Below are positions 28,755-38,377 of a stretch of 64,000 nt of DNA, one piece after another. Each line of letters opens with the position of its first letter. Position 1 is the first letter of the stretch. Origin of the DNA: Thiotrichales bacterium (GTDB lineage Bacteria; Pseudomonadota; Gammaproteobacteria; Thiomicrospirales; Thiomicrospiraceae). Under the pieces are notes generated by a model that worked only from the letters and a program-made list of their open reading frames with translations, made no database searches and had not been told where the DNA came from. A program made the position numbers and the translations under genes. The stretch covers positions 1 to 64,000 of the forward strand of contig JAFGUG010000066.1 in NCBI GenBank assembly GCA_016938655.1, read 5' to 3'.

Positions 28755-29546
28755 ATGATTCTTACTGGTTTCAGCGCACTATTAGCCAGCGCTTTCTACC
28801 TTTATGCCAGCTACCTACTTTGGCAACGCATTAAAACGCAACCGACATCGGCGATTCGTCAGCGTGTTCTAAATGTCTCCCTTGTAGCCGTATTACTGCA
28901 TCTGTTTGCGCTGAGTGCAACCTTACATGATGGCACCCAAATTTTATTTGGCTTTGGCAACAGTCTGTCTTTAATTGCCTTGCTTGGCAGTTCGATTCTT
29001 TTGCTCACCAACATCAACAAAAACACCGAAACATTGGGGATTTTTATCTTCCCACTGGCCGCCTTAAGCACCTTACTGCCGATTGGCCTAGACGATTCGC
29101 ATCCGCTGCCCTATGAACTAGGGAGCCATGTTTTGATTTCAATTTCGGCCTACAGCATTATGGGCTTAGCCACCGCACAAGCCATTTTATACAGTGTACA
29201 AGAACGACGTTTCCGCACTAAGCAACTGTCAACGGTTCTTAAAGCGTTACCCCCATTACAGGTGATGGAAAAAACCTTAATTCAAATGGTCATTATTGGC
29301 TTTATCTTTTTAAGTTTTGCCTTACTAAGTGGTGTGTTTTTTATTGAGGATATGTTTGACCAACAACTGATTCATAAAACCTTCTTTGCCATTATGGCTT
29401 GGCTGGTCTATGCGGTGTTTTTAGTAGGCAGAGTCAAACGAGGTTGGCGCGGTCAAAAAGCCGCCAAATACAGCATTATGGCCTATGCTTTATTGATTTT
29501 AAGTTATGTCGGAACTCAGAGCATCCTGTATTTCTTAAACCCATAG
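28755..29546 (+). CDS. ypjD: CcsA/HemX-like inner-membrane protein YpjD
   Basis: The 263-residue integral membrane protein has about eight spans and the cytochrome-c-assembly (CcsA/CcmC-like) pattern, with histidines in the expected loops (YELGSHVLISISAYSIMG and HKTFFAIMAWLVY) and the GRVKRGWRGQKAA ending. Family members are thought to handle or bind heme, but YpjD itself has no proven reaction. It is transcribed away from ffh and followed by corB, the same order as in E. coli. ATG 28755 follows AAGGT. Confidence 0.87.
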   Translation: MILTGFSALLASAFYLYASYLLWQRIKTQPTSAIRQRVLNVSLVAVLLHLFALSATLHDGTQILFGFGNSLSLIALLGSSILLLTNINKNTETLGIFIFPLAALSTLLPIGLDDSHPLPYELGSHVLISISAYSIMGLATAQAILYSVQERRFRTKQLSTVLKALPPLQVMEKTLIQMVIIGFIFLSFALLSGVFFIEDMFDQQLIHKTFFAIMAWLVYAVFLVGRVKRGWRGQKAAKYSIMAYALLILSYVGTQSILYFLNP

Positions 29547-29600
29547 TCTAATATTTATCTTTAAAAATAGAGACTTACCGAATAACAGGCGAATTAAATT

Positions 29601-29637
29601 ACTCGATAAAATCGCATTCAAGTCTTTTTTATCGAGT
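29601..29637. terminator. Inverted repeat between ypjD and corB
   Basis: ACTCGATAAAA pairs with TTTTATCGAGT over 11 bases around a 15-base loop. It could be a weak terminator or an mRNA stem between the two genes; there is no T run after the stem on the plus strand. Confidence 0.5.
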
Positions 29638-29685
29638 CATAAGCCGTTATAATCAGCTTCCAATTAACAACGACATTGAACCCCA

Positions 29686-30972
29686 TTGAACTCTCTAGAC
29701 ATTTCCGTCCTATTTGGCATTTTAGCCTTACTTATCATTTTATCTGCACTCTTCTCAAGCTCTGAAACTAGCATGATGGCGCTCAACAAGTATCGCCTAA
29801 AGCACAAAGCAAAGTCTGGCCACAAAGGTGCATTAAAAGCTCAAAAACTTCTAAAAAGCCCCGACCGCTTGCTTGGCGTGATTTTACTGGGTAATAACTT
29901 TGTTAATATTTTTGCCTCATCCATCGCAACCATTATTGCGATGCGTTTAATGGGGGAAGCCGGTATTGCATTAGCAGCAGGCCTGCTAACTTTGATTGTA
30001 TTAATTTTTGCCGAAGTTGCACCCAAAACCTTAGCCGCTTTGCACCCAGAAAAGATCGCTTATCCTGCGGCCTTCGTTCTGGAACCTTTACTTAAAATAC
30101 TGTCGCCCATTGTCTGGTTCGTAAACTTTTTTGCGAACGGTTTCTTAAAGCTGTTTCGCGTTAAGGTCAACCATGAACACGACCATCACCTAACACAAGA
30201 AGAGCTGCAAACCTTAATTGATCATGCCACCGGTCAACTGCCTGACACCTATCGGTCGATGCTTTCGAGCATCTTACAATTAGAAGCCGTCACCGTTGAA
30301 GATGTGATGATTCCAAAACAAGAGATCTATGGCGTTAATATTGATCAACCGATTGAAGGTATCTTAAAAGACATTCAAATGTCTCGCTATACTCGCATTC
30401 CGATCTACCGCGGTACCATCGATGATGACTTAATTGGTATTTTAAATCTGCGCCGCGCACTGCCAACCCTTATGCGTGGTGAAGAGGTTACCTTGCGAGA
30501 TATTGTTAAGCTTATTCGTCCAGCTTACTTTGTACCTGAAACCACCTCATTGAACATTCAGCTTGGTAAGTTCAACGATAAAAAACGCCGTATGGCGATG
30601 ATTGTCGATGAGTACGGTGACATCCAAGGTCTATTGACCATGGAAGACCTTTTGGAAGAGATTGTTGGTAAACTCTCTACCGACTCAAAATCGCATACTC
30701 AAGAGGAAGTAAAGGTTAACGAAGATGGCTCTATGACCTTTGAAGCTGGTGAGTTTATTCGAGACCTAAACAAAGAACACAACTTTAATTTGCCGACCGA
30801 CGGACCGAAAACCTTAAATGGTTTAATCCAAGAAGAGCTTGAGGCACTTCCTAATGCAGGGACGTGCATTCGTGTTGGCTACTATATTCTGGAAGTCTTA
30901 GAAACCTCTGCCAACTCAATCGAAACCGTAAAACTGATTGATCTTTCCGCCACGCCAGAAGATAAAGAGTAA
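29686..30972 (+). CDS. corB: CNNM/CorC-type transporter-associated membrane protein (CorB/YfjD)
   Basis: Inner-membrane protein linked to Mg2+/Co2+ efflux. The 428 residues have the DUF21/CNNM membrane domain with three or four spans (SSSETSMMALNKYRLKHKA, LGVILLGNNFVNIFAS), a CBS pair (about 190-320: VTVEDVMIPKQEIYGV, MIVDEYGDIQGLLTMEDLLEEIVG) and the C-terminal CorC_HlyC domain. The only start that keeps the first membrane span is TTG at 29686, with no clear ribosome site. An exact AGCAGGCCTGCT repeat core plus its AACTTT extension lies inside the membrane domain at 29976 and encodes AGLLTL. Confidence 0.88.
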   Translation: MNSLDISVLFGILALLIILSALFSSSETSMMALNKYRLKHKAKSGHKGALKAQKLLKSPDRLLGVILLGNNFVNIFASSIATIIAMRLMGEAGIALAAGLLTLIVLIFAEVAPKTLAALHPEKIAYPAAFVLEPLLKILSPIVWFVNFFANGFLKLFRVKVNHEHDHHLTQEELQTLIDHATGQLPDTYRSMLSSILQLEAVTVEDVMIPKQEIYGVNIDQPIEGILKDIQMSRYTRIPIYRGTIDDDLIGILNLRRALPTLMRGEEVTLRDIVKLIRPAYFVPETTSLNIQLGKFNDKKRRMAMIVDEYGDIQGLLTMEDLLEEIVGKLSTDSKSHTQEEVKVNEDGSMTFEAGEFIRDLNKEHNFNLPTDGPKTLNGLIQEELEALPNAGTCIRVGYYILEVLETSANSIETVKLIDLSATPEDKE

Positions 30973-30978
30973 TTGACT

Positions 30979-31788
30979 ATGACCCACCCTTTTTCCAACA
31001 ATGACGCTTGGGCTAATTTACAGCAAGGGATTGTCAAGCTTGCCAAACAAGAGGTGTTAAGTCGCTTTGAAAAGGTAGGGTTTGAAACCAAAGCCGATGG
31101 TTCTTTACTGACAGAAGCGGACACCCAAATGCAAATTCAGACTCAAGCATTTCTTGAGAAGCACTGGCCAGCGTTTGCCTTTTTGGGTGAAGAGTCATCT
31201 GCCGAAGAGCAAAATGCAGCCATGCAAAGTCAACAAGGTTGTTGGATTTTAGACCCAGTAGATGGCACCAGCAACTTTGCCAGCGGCATCCCATTTTTTG
31301 CGGTTTCCTTAGCGTTAATGATTGATAGTCAAATTGTTGCAGGCCTGATTTATGACCCTGCACGTGATGAACTGTTCAGTGCACGTCAAGGTCAAGGAGC
31401 TGAGTTAAACGGCCAACCGTTAATTGCGCAAACGGCTAAAACCGAACTCAAACAGTGCAGCGGGATTATTGACTTTAAACGATTACAACCAACCTTAGCC
31501 ACCAATATGGCTAAAAAAGCACCGTATTCATCGCAACGCAGTTTTGGCTCTGTCGCCTTGGATTGGTGTTGGATTGCCGCAGGTCGTGGTCAAATTTATC
31601 TGCACGGTTCTCAGCACATTTGGGACTATGCTGCAGGTTGGATTATTCTAGATGAAGCGGGCGGGTTTAGCAGCACACTGGATGAAGAAGTCGTGCTTTA
31701 TCCAGAGGTGGTTAAACGCTCCGCAGTGGCGGCAACCAGTGCTGAGCTGTTCAAAGAGTGGCAAACCTATTTGCGTACCCACTCTTAA
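30979..31788 (+). CDS. Inositol monophosphatase family protein
   Basis: Mg2+-dependent, Li+-sensitive type phosphatase. The 269-residue product contains the metal-binding motifs FLGEESS, ILDPVDGTSNF and, near the C-terminus, WDYAAGWIILDEAGG. Members act on inositol phosphates (SuhB), PAP (CysQ) or histidinol phosphate (HisN); the sequence alone does not tell which, and the neighbours give no clue. ATG 30979 follows AAAGAG; a TTG two codons earlier is possible. It lies 6 bases after corB and is probably cotranscribed with it. Confidence 0.85.
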   Translation: MTHPFSNNDAWANLQQGIVKLAKQEVLSRFEKVGFETKADGSLLTEADTQMQIQTQAFLEKHWPAFAFLGEESSAEEQNAAMQSQQGCWILDPVDGTSNFASGIPFFAVSLALMIDSQIVAGLIYDPARDELFSARQGQGAELNGQPLIAQTAKTELKQCSGIIDFKRLQPTLATNMAKKAPYSSQRSFGSVALDWCWIAAGRGQIYLHGSQHIWDYAAGWIILDEAGGFSSTLDEEVVLYPEVVKRSAVAATSAELFKEWQTYLRTHS

Positions 31789-32013
31789 TCTTTTAGAAGT
31801 TCAAACCTGACCTTCTCTTGCTGTTGGAAAAATACCTTATCTCATCGCGTTATAAGCGACGCAATTCAAATGTCGCTTATTAAACAACTCCCCCTTTATA
31901 CCGATCTTTCAATACAACCTGTTTAATCCCTTTATAGTTTATTGGGAAGTTTTAATGCATCCCTTGGTCATATAACTAAGCACTCTTCTTTATAAACCAC
32001 CGAGGCCACGCTC

Positions 32014-32619
32014 ATGACCCCCTTAATTTCACTCCAATTATTAATGGACCGTCTTCATTCTTGTACCCTTTTATCCGCACTGGCATCACTCAGTTTAAGA
32101 CTGTATTTAGCGCCGGTATTTTTTATAGCCGGTATGAATAAGGTGACTACTTTTCCAGATATCGTACTTTGGTTTGGCAACCCTGACTAGGGGCTTGGCC
32201 TGCCTTTTCCAACGATCATGGCCACCTTAGCAACTGGAGCCGAAATGCTGGGCGCTGTCGCACTTCTATTAGGGTTTGCGGTGCGTTGGGCGGTGATTCC
32301 ACTGATGTTTACCATGCTGGTTGCAGCGACAACGGTGCATTGGCACAATGGCTGGCAAGCTGTTCACGATCTCATGTCACCTTGGGCAAGTGAACATGCT
32401 GCTGGTGCTATTGATAGGCTGGACAGAGCCAAAGAAATTTTACAAACACACGGCAATTACGATTGGTTAACCGAGCACGGCAACTTTATTATTAGTAATA
32501 ATGGGGTTGAGTGGGCGGTCACTTATTTAATTATGCTGTTTGCCCTATTCTTTCTAGGCGGTGGGCGTTATATAAGTATTGATTATTGGATTAGACTACG
32601 CTTTATGGCGAAGGTTTAA
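32014..32619 (+). pseudogene. doxX-family membrane protein gene interrupted by an amber codon
   Basis: A single frame from ATG 32014 to 32619 encodes a DoxX-family protein of about 200 residues: LRLYLAPVFFIAGMNKV, WFGNPD, then TAG at 32188-32190, then GLGLPFPTIMATLATGAEML and GGGRYISIDYWI. In relatives as I recall them the codon here is tryptophan (WFGNP-x-WGLGLP), so a single TGG to TAG change explains the stop. The frame after the stop is open and well conserved, so the change is recent, suppressed or a read error. Restart at ATG 32218 has no ribosome site and would lack the first membrane span. The 225 bases before it show no gene. Confidence 0.8.
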
Positions 32620-32647
32620 ATAAGGGTTCCCTAATAAATTTAGGCAT

Positions 32648-32679
32648 AAAAAAACCGAGCAGGCCTGCTCGGTTTTTTT
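32648..32679. terminator. Perfect 32-bp palindrome with repeat core, two-way terminator
   Basis: The exact AGCAGGCCTGCT core (32658-32669) is extended symmetrically by CCG/CGG and by A and T runs into a perfect palindrome from 32648 to 32679. It lies between the converging doxX and VolA-like genes, with run-out T's for both. Confidence 0.85.
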
Positions 32680-32700
32680 GTTTTTTAATACAGGTAATGC

Positions 32701-34767
32701 TTATTGTTGAATGGTACTGTTATCTGACACGGAAACAGCCGCCCCTTCAGTTTTAACAAACGAGGCCATTGCCTCTTGCATGGTCACTGTTGCCGTTAAA
32801 TCGGTATCTGGAAGCAGAATAGAACTGTGATCTCCCGAATTAAAACGCAACGCACCTTTTCCATTAGGTACCAGTCCTGTTCCAGTCAACGTAGCCATTT
32901 CTTGCAAAATAATCCAAGGCTCTGTTCCAGCCAATGGCGCCGTTGGAACACTGTTTGGCACGACTTGGTCTTTTGTAGAGTCATCAACACCATCACCAAC
33001 GACCTCTATCATCAAACTAGGTGAAGCGATGTTTGCCACGTAATTCACTGGATCAGCAGAGTCAATCACTGTCTGTGCTGCCAACAAAAATTGATTAAAT
33101 TCAGCGGTTCCAGCTTCCACACCTTGCGCCGCTAGACCAGCCACAATTTCAGGCCCAAACGCGGGTGAACCGGCCAACAGATAAGAGGCTTGTGTACCCG
33201 CCATGGCGAACACCGCGCTTTGAAGCTCATCGTCGAGTAAGTCGGTAAACATTCCACCCACAATACCCCCCAAAGAGTGGCCAACAAATGCAACTTTAGA
33301 GCTGTCTAATTCCGTTACTCCTTCGAAATTCATCGCTGAATCCAATAAAGTTGCCGAAGATAGCGCACTCTTTAACTGCATCAAATCGGCCACTGCTTGG
33401 CGGAGGTTGTCGCGAGTCGTAAGTAAACTACTCAAGTTAATAAAGTGACGACCTGAACTATCGACCACACCATCCGGAGCGGCAATGGTCACTGAACCAT
33501 TTTCATCTTGAGTCACTAAATCCACATCAAAGGTTCGTTCTACTTCTGCCATGCGCAAAGCCGCAAACCTCATATTGTCTGGTGTAATACCATGCAAAGG
33601 CATATCAATGGCAATGGCAGCATAACCTGCATTCGCTAACGCATCCGCGACCGCCAACACATTACCACGGTTTTGGGTAACGCCATGCTGAAAAATCACC
33701 ACAGGCCAACCTTCTGCCGGCTTAGTTCCAATCTGAGGCTTTGTCATTACGACCGGAATAGTCACCGTTGAAGTTGCGACCGGCGTTGAATTAAACTGAG
33801 TTAAAAACTGTTCATTGGCGGCCTGCCAAAATGAACTCACAACCGGCAGTGGGTTGCTATCCGTTGGAGCGGTTAAATAATATGGTACGTCAATGGTTCC
33901 AGCGTATATTTTTGCCGCACCTAGCCCACCAACATCGGAAGTATCAAGACCACTATCTACCAAGGCTAAACTGGTATTTGCATTACTGGTAATGCTACTC
34001 TTAACCGTTTCAAGCACATCAGATGTCGATTGCGTTGTAAAAGACCATGAAGCGACCACCGTTGCAACATCGACACTGGCTGAAGCTAAAGCGGCTAATT
34101 GAGCATTGGTGAGTTGACGTAATGGCTCTAAGGCTTCCAAGCTCGAGCCAACCAACGACTCGGTTCCTGCTAATCTATTAAAGATTACCCCGCGAATCAT
34201 TGGCTCACCATCAATATCCAAAAGCTGGTCATTCACCACCACTAAATAGGTCTTTTTAGCTTCAAGAGGTTTAAGTGGTATGATGGCAACCGTCTTCAAC
34301 TCAGCATCTGTTGGCGTAATAAAATAGTCCTGACCAAAGCTCAAAGGCTCACCTACAGCGGTCACAACGCGCGTTCCTTCTACTATGGCAACATCGGCAG
34401 GATAAATTTTAACTCCGGTAGCAAGACTTCCACTTGTATCAACCGCCTTCGTTAAACTAAACGTAATAGGTGATGTCGTTGAAAATCCATCGAGTGCATT
34501 CAATGCAACCGTCGGGTCAGCGTAGTTAGTTTCATCGTCAACGGGAATATTTAAAGTTCCATCCGTTGAACCTGAAAAAAGTGCATCGTGCGGAAACGGG
34601 ATATTGCTGGTGACAAAGTTCATCACCACACTGCCACGGGTATCAGCAACTTGCTCCGCAGTGCCTTCGACTGGATCTAAAGTAATCTTTTCTTCACTGC
34701 CACCACAACCGGCCAATAAGGCAACCAAAGAGACCAGTGCGAGTTTTTTAATCTGTAATAATTTCAT
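32701..34767 (-). CDS. VolA/Pla-1-type surface lipoprotein lipase
   Basis: The 688-residue product has a lipoprotein signal (LVALLAGC, Cys21) followed by GGSEE, and an alpha/beta-hydrolase domain with oxyanion-side VVIFQHGVTQNRG and the nucleophile elbow FVGHSLGG. The layout matches the Pla-1/cef extracellular lipase family, which includes Vibrio cholerae VolA, a surface lysophospholipase that frees fatty acids for FadL. The adjacent gene, 11 bases upstream on the same strand, is indeed a FadL homologue, so a release-and-uptake pair is likely. Substrate and surface location are inferred from that family. Confidence 0.83.
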   Translation of the reverse strand: MKLLQIKKLALVSLVALLAGCGGSEEKITLDPVEGTAEQVADTRGSVVMNFVTSNIPFPHDALFSGSTDGTLNIPVDDETNYADPTVALNALDGFSTTSPITFSLTKAVDTSGSLATGVKIYPADVAIVEGTRVVTAVGEPLSFGQDYFITPTDAELKTVAIIPLKPLEAKKTYLVVVNDQLLDIDGEPMIRGVIFNRLAGTESLVGSSLEALEPLRQLTNAQLAALASASVDVATVVASWSFTTQSTSDVLETVKSSITSNANTSLALVDSGLDTSDVGGLGAAKIYAGTIDVPYYLTAPTDSNPLPVVSSFWQAANEQFLTQFNSTPVATSTVTIPVVMTKPQIGTKPAEGWPVVIFQHGVTQNRGNVLAVADALANAGYAAIAIDMPLHGITPDNMRFAALRMAEVERTFDVDLVTQDENGSVTIAAPDGVVDSSGRHFINLSSLLTTRDNLRQAVADLMQLKSALSSATLLDSAMNFEGVTELDSSKVAFVGHSLGGIVGGMFTDLLDDELQSAVFAMAGTQASYLLAGSPAFGPEIVAGLAAQGVEAGTAEFNQFLLAAQTVIDSADPVNYVANIASPSLMIEVVGDGVDDSTKDQVVPNSVPTAPLAGTEPWIILQEMATLTGTGLVPNGKGALRFNSGDHSSILLPDTDLTATVTMQEAMASFVKTEGAAVSVSDNSTIQQ

Positions 34768-34778
34768 GCTCTAACTCC

Positions 34779-36026
34779 TTAGTAGTTCCAAACCAGTTGC
34801 GCGCTGATAATATCGACATTAATATCAAACTCACCCACTAACACGTGATCAACGCCATCAGGATCGGCGTCTGTAGCATTTATTTTTGGGTTTCCGCCCC
34901 ATAAGTGACTATAAGCGACATCAAGGCGCATGGCATCATTCAACTGATAACCCGCACCCACTGAAAGCCAAGTTCGATTGCTGTCTGCAATACGCGGGGT
35001 TCTTAAAGAAGCGTTTTCAATCGGGGTTTCGTCATAGGCAACTCCTGCTCGAGCGGTCCATTTAGAGTTGTATTGATGAATCATACCAACCGAATAACGC
35101 ATGACATCATTCCACTCTTCAGGCTGAACAGAATCGTCTTTGTCAGCAAATTCGATACGCAACTCGTCAAACACACTCCAACCGGTCCAAGTGGCATCCG
35201 CTAACAACTTGGTTTTTTCGCTCACTGGCCACTCATAACTCATTGAGACCGTTTCTGGCAGATCTACACTGGCCTTTATAGCTTGGTCAGCATAAGGCGC
35301 ATTAGTAAAATCGGCATCCCCTTTGGCGTCATAACGAATTTTTGAACGATAACTCAGACCCAGTTTTGACTGATTTTCAAACTTGTATAACATGCCTAAA
35401 TTGAACCCAAACCCCCAACCAGAGGCTTGTAAGTCTGCATAGCCATCTTCTTGCTGAGAACCCAAACCAAAGTCAATTTTTTGCGTTAAATTAACACGAA
35501 TATATTGTGCGTTTAACCCTGCTCCTAGGGAAAGTTGATCATTCACTTTACGGGAAATGGCTGGGTTAATATTGACGGTTTTAGTCTCGGTGTATACCGC
35601 GTGATAGCGGCCGACCCAATCTTGATCGTAATCCACAACAGAGCCATATGGCACATTAATCCCCAAACCGATATCATAATCTTGATATTGGCCTTTCCAA
35701 TAAAAATTGGGCACCAGAGCATTTTGTGCGCCATCATCTTCTGCACCGAATAAGGGGCCAACCCCATCTATGTAAGAACCGTCATTTTTGAAAGGCGCAT
35801 TGGGTAAAATTATATGCAGAGCACCTACAATCTGGTTGCCTTCAATATCACTTAATCCGGCTGGGTTGAACCACATGACACTCGCGTCTTCTGTGTTAAC
35901 AGCCGCTCCGGCATAAGATAAGCCTTGACCGCTTGCACTTTGTTCAATTAAACCAAAGCCTGCTGCGTAAACTGACTGACTAGATAACGCCATCAAAATG
36001 GCCGCTGTGAGCGTTGCTCTCTTCAT
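34779..36026 (-). CDS. fadL: FadL/OmpP1-family outer-membrane long-chain fatty acid channel
   Basis: Outer-membrane beta-barrel of 415 residues with a signal peptide (1-21, ending VYAAG) and the hallmark N-terminal hatch GFGLIEQSASGQGLSYAGAAVNTEDASVMWFNPAGLS. Barrel strands continue to a C-terminal aromatic (VWNY), as expected for assembly by BAM. It precedes the VolA-like lipase in a two-gene operon. The FadL family also includes hydrocarbon transporters, so the exact ligand is open. ATG 36026 follows AGGGAGTCC. Confidence 0.92.
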   Translation of the reverse strand: MKRATLTAAILMALSSQSVYAAGFGLIEQSASGQGLSYAGAAVNTEDASVMWFNPAGLSDIEGNQIVGALHIILPNAPFKNDGSYIDGVGPLFGAEDDGAQNALVPNFYWKGQYQDYDIGLGINVPYGSVVDYDQDWVGRYHAVYTETKTVNINPAISRKVNDQLSLGAGLNAQYIRVNLTQKIDFGLGSQQEDGYADLQASGWGFGFNLGMLYKFENQSKLGLSYRSKIRYDAKGDADFTNAPYADQAIKASVDLPETVSMSYEWPVSEKTKLLADATWTGWSVFDELRIEFADKDDSVQPEEWNDVMRYSVGMIHQYNSKWTARAGVAYDETPIENASLRTPRIADSNRTWLSVGAGYQLNDAMRLDVAYSHLWGGNPKINATDADPDGVDHVLVGEFDINVDIISAQLVWNY

Positions 36027-36153
36027 GTAAGGACTCCCTATTAGAGGATAGATGGGAAATAAAGTAGACGGTATTTTAACACCGCATTTTTGCTAGGTTA
36101 TTCAATAAATATTATCGGTACACAACAAAATTAATAATGCTAAACCTTTATTC

Positions 36154-36178
36154 AAACTGACAGGCCTGCTGACTTTCA
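36154..36178 (+). repeat. Dispersed AGGCCT-palindrome repeat copy (radA-fadL gap)
   Basis: CAGGCCTGCTGACTTTC (36161-36177) with AAACTGA on the left, so both arms carry the extension in an imperfect palindrome. It lies downstream of radA and upstream of fadL, both on the minus strand... specifically, 23 bases past the radA stop. Confidence 0.75.
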
Positions 36179-36200
36179 AAAATTCCGACACATAACTTAA

Positions 36201-37574
36201 CTACAAAGCATTTAATGCCTGCTGTAAACTTTTGACACCGACAATCTCCATACCCGGCACACCACTTTTTGGCACATTGGCAATCGGCACTATGGCCCGT
36301 TTAAAACCGTGTTTGGCCGCTTCAATGATGCGCTCTTGGCCACTGGGAACCGGGCGAATCTCGCCTGCCAACCCGACTTCACCAAACACAATTAAATCTT
36401 GGGGTAATGGCTTATTGCGCATACTGGATAAAATAGAGCACAGCACCGCTAAATCGGCACTGGTCTCTGACACTTTTACCCCGCCCACCACATTCACATA
36501 CACATCTTGATCACTCGCTTGCACGCCGCCATGTCGATGCATAACAGCCAGTAACATGGCCATTCTATTTTGGTCAAGACCCACCGTGACTCGGCGAGGC
36601 GCCCCATACGGTGATTCATCCACTAAGGCTTGAATTTCTACCAATAAGGGACGTGACCCTTCCCAAACCACCATCACCACCGACCCCGGTGACGCTTCAT
36701 CACCTCGGGATAAAAAGATGGCTGACGGGTTTTTAACTTGCTTCATACCACGCTCGGTCATGGCAAACACACCCAACTCGTTCACTGCACCAAACCGGTT
36801 CTTGATCGCACGCAAGGTTCTAAAACGGCTATCAGATTGCCCTTCTAAAAACACCACCGTATCCACAATGTGCTCGAGTACGCGAGGGCCTGCAACCTCT
36901 CCTGACTTAGTCACGTGCCCTACCAAAAAGATGGCCACATTATTCTGTTTAGCGTACCGAGTTAAATAAGCCGCGGTCTCACGCACTTGAGACACCCCAC
37001 CAGCGGCACTGCTTACCTCTGCTAATTGCATAGTTTGAATCGAGTCCACGACCATCACTTTAGGGGATTCTGTTTGTGCCGCATGACAAATCAGTTCAAC
37101 ATCGGTTTCGGTTAATAGTCGTAATTGCTCATCAGGGAGTTGCATGCGTTTAGCGCGCATGGCCACTTGCTGTAAGGACTCTTCACCGGTGACATAGAGC
37201 ACCTTCATTTGCGTACTGAGTTGACACATAACCTGTAACAAAATAGAGGATTTACCCACACCCGGATCGCCGCCAATAAGCACCACGGAACCTGGAACAA
37301 TGCCGCCACCCAGTACACGATCCAGTTCGGACATGGTTGAAGAGAGCCGCGGTACTTCATCCAAATTAACTTGATGAATCGCCTTAACTTGATTGTCATT
37401 AGCGCCACTGTACCCGGCAGAACTTTTGGCGCTTTTGGCTTTGCTTGCCGCCGCTGAACTCAGCTTAATTTCTTTAAGGGTGTTCCAGGCCTTACAAGCT
37501 TGACACTGACCTTGCCACTGACCGTATTCTGCTCCGCAATCTGTACACACATAAGCGCTTTTAACTTTGGCCAT
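36201..37574 (-). CDS. radA: DNA repair protein RadA
   Basis: Branch-migration helicase-like protein acting with RecA. The 457 residues show the N-terminal C4 zinc finger (CTDCG and CQAC), the RecA-like core with GDPGVGKSS and VVDSIQTM, the RadA-specific KNRFGAVNE motif and the C-terminal Lon-like domain (VNVVGGVKVSETSADLAVLCSI, GEVGLAGEIRPV). Length is normal. It is flanked on both sides by copies of the dispersed repeat and appears to be a single-gene unit. Confidence 0.97.
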   Translation of the reverse strand: MAKVKSAYVCTDCGAEYGQWQGQCQACKAWNTLKEIKLSSAAASKAKSAKSSAGYSGANDNQVKAIHQVNLDEVPRLSSTMSELDRVLGGGIVPGSVVLIGGDPGVGKSSILLQVMCQLSTQMKVLYVTGEESLQQVAMRAKRMQLPDEQLRLLTETDVELICHAAQTESPKVMVVDSIQTMQLAEVSSAAGGVSQVRETAAYLTRYAKQNNVAIFLVGHVTKSGEVAGPRVLEHIVDTVVFLEGQSDSRFRTLRAIKNRFGAVNELGVFAMTERGMKQVKNPSAIFLSRGDEASPGSVVMVVWEGSRPLLVEIQALVDESPYGAPRRVTVGLDQNRMAMLLAVMHRHGGVQASDQDVYVNVVGGVKVSETSADLAVLCSILSSMRNKPLPQDLIVFGEVGLAGEIRPVPSGQERIIEAAKHGFKRAIVPIANVPKSGVPGMEIVGVKSLQQALNAL

Positions 37575-37650
37575 GGTTATTCCTTAATTGAATACGACGA
37601 GATTTAATAAACCTTTCGATCATACCGTTTACTTCACTATTTCCAAACCA

Positions 37651-37668
37651 AGCAGGCCTGCTTAGTTT
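37651..37668. repeat. Dispersed AGGCCT-palindrome repeat copy (petC-radA gap)
   Basis: An exact AGCAGGCCTGCT core (37651-37662) with TAGTTT on the right and AAACCA on the left; an imperfect longer palindrome. It lies between the petC terminator and radA. Confidence 0.75.
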
Positions 37669-37681
37669 CTGTAAAAACAAA

Positions 37682-37704
37682 AAAGCCCGCAATCAAGCGG
37701 GCTT
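37682..37704 (-). terminator. Terminator of the petABC operon
   Basis: Read on the minus strand, AAGCCCGC pairs with GCGGGCTT around TTGATT and is followed by T's, 17 bases after the petC stop. Confidence 0.9.
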
Positions 37705-37720
37705 AATAAAAGAGTTAAGC

Positions 37721-38377
37721 TTAGTGCTTAATATCTCTCCAGTACTCTCTCTTGAGTAAGTAGGTCAACAGCAACAGAACCAACAAGAAAGCAATGACTT
37801 TCCAACCTAAGTCGTAACGCTGAACTTTTGAAGGTTCGCCAACGTACTCTAAGAAGTTTGAGAGATCACGTACAGCTTGCGCGTAATCTTCTTCAGATGC
37901 GTGACGTTGCATGCCTTCTAATACGTTCGGCATTGACGTCCCGACTAGAGCCTTGTTATTCCAATTGCCATTTTCATCTTGGTAGTAAGCTCTCAAGAAT
38001 GTGTAGATGTAATCCGTGCCTTTTAAACGCGACATCAAAGATAGATCAGGTGGCTCAACGCCCATAGATTCCATAGCCACACCTTCTGGCATACGAGTCA
38101 TGACATGATCCACCACTTTATTCATGCCAAAAGACATCTTAGCGATCACTTCTTCGTCTGTCCAACCAATATCACGTGCGATGCGGTTGTAGCGCATATA
38201 CTTGACTGAGTGACAAGCCATACAATAATTTGTGAACAACTCAGCACCACGTTGCAAGGAATCCTTGTCACGGAGATTATTGCCAGCCTCTTCAAGCTCA
38301 ATGGACGGACCACCGGCTGATTGAACCGTAAACGGCACCGCTAATAAGAAACTAAATAGTAATATAAGTTTTTTCAT
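37721..38377 (-). CDS. petC: Cytochrome c1 subunit of the bc1 complex
   Basis: Membrane-anchored heme protein passing electrons from the Rieske centre to cytochrome c. The 218 residues have a signal peptide (1-20), the heme-binding CMACH near residue 53, the distal methionine region (KMSFGMNKV...MTRMPEG) and a C-terminal membrane anchor (VIAFLLVLLLLTYLL) with basic end. It overlaps petB by the TAATG junction and ends the operon. Confidence 0.95.
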   Translation of the reverse strand: MKKLILLFSFLLAVPFTVQSAGGPSIELEEAGNNLRDKDSLQRGAELFTNYCMACHSVKYMRYNRIARDIGWTDEEVIAKMSFGMNKVVDHVMTRMPEGVAMESMGVEPPDLSLMSRLKGTDYIYTFLRAYYQDENGNWNNKALVGTSMPNVLEGMQRHASEEDYAQAVRDLSNFLEYVGEPSKVQRYDLGWKVIAFLLVLLLLTYLLKREYWRDIKH

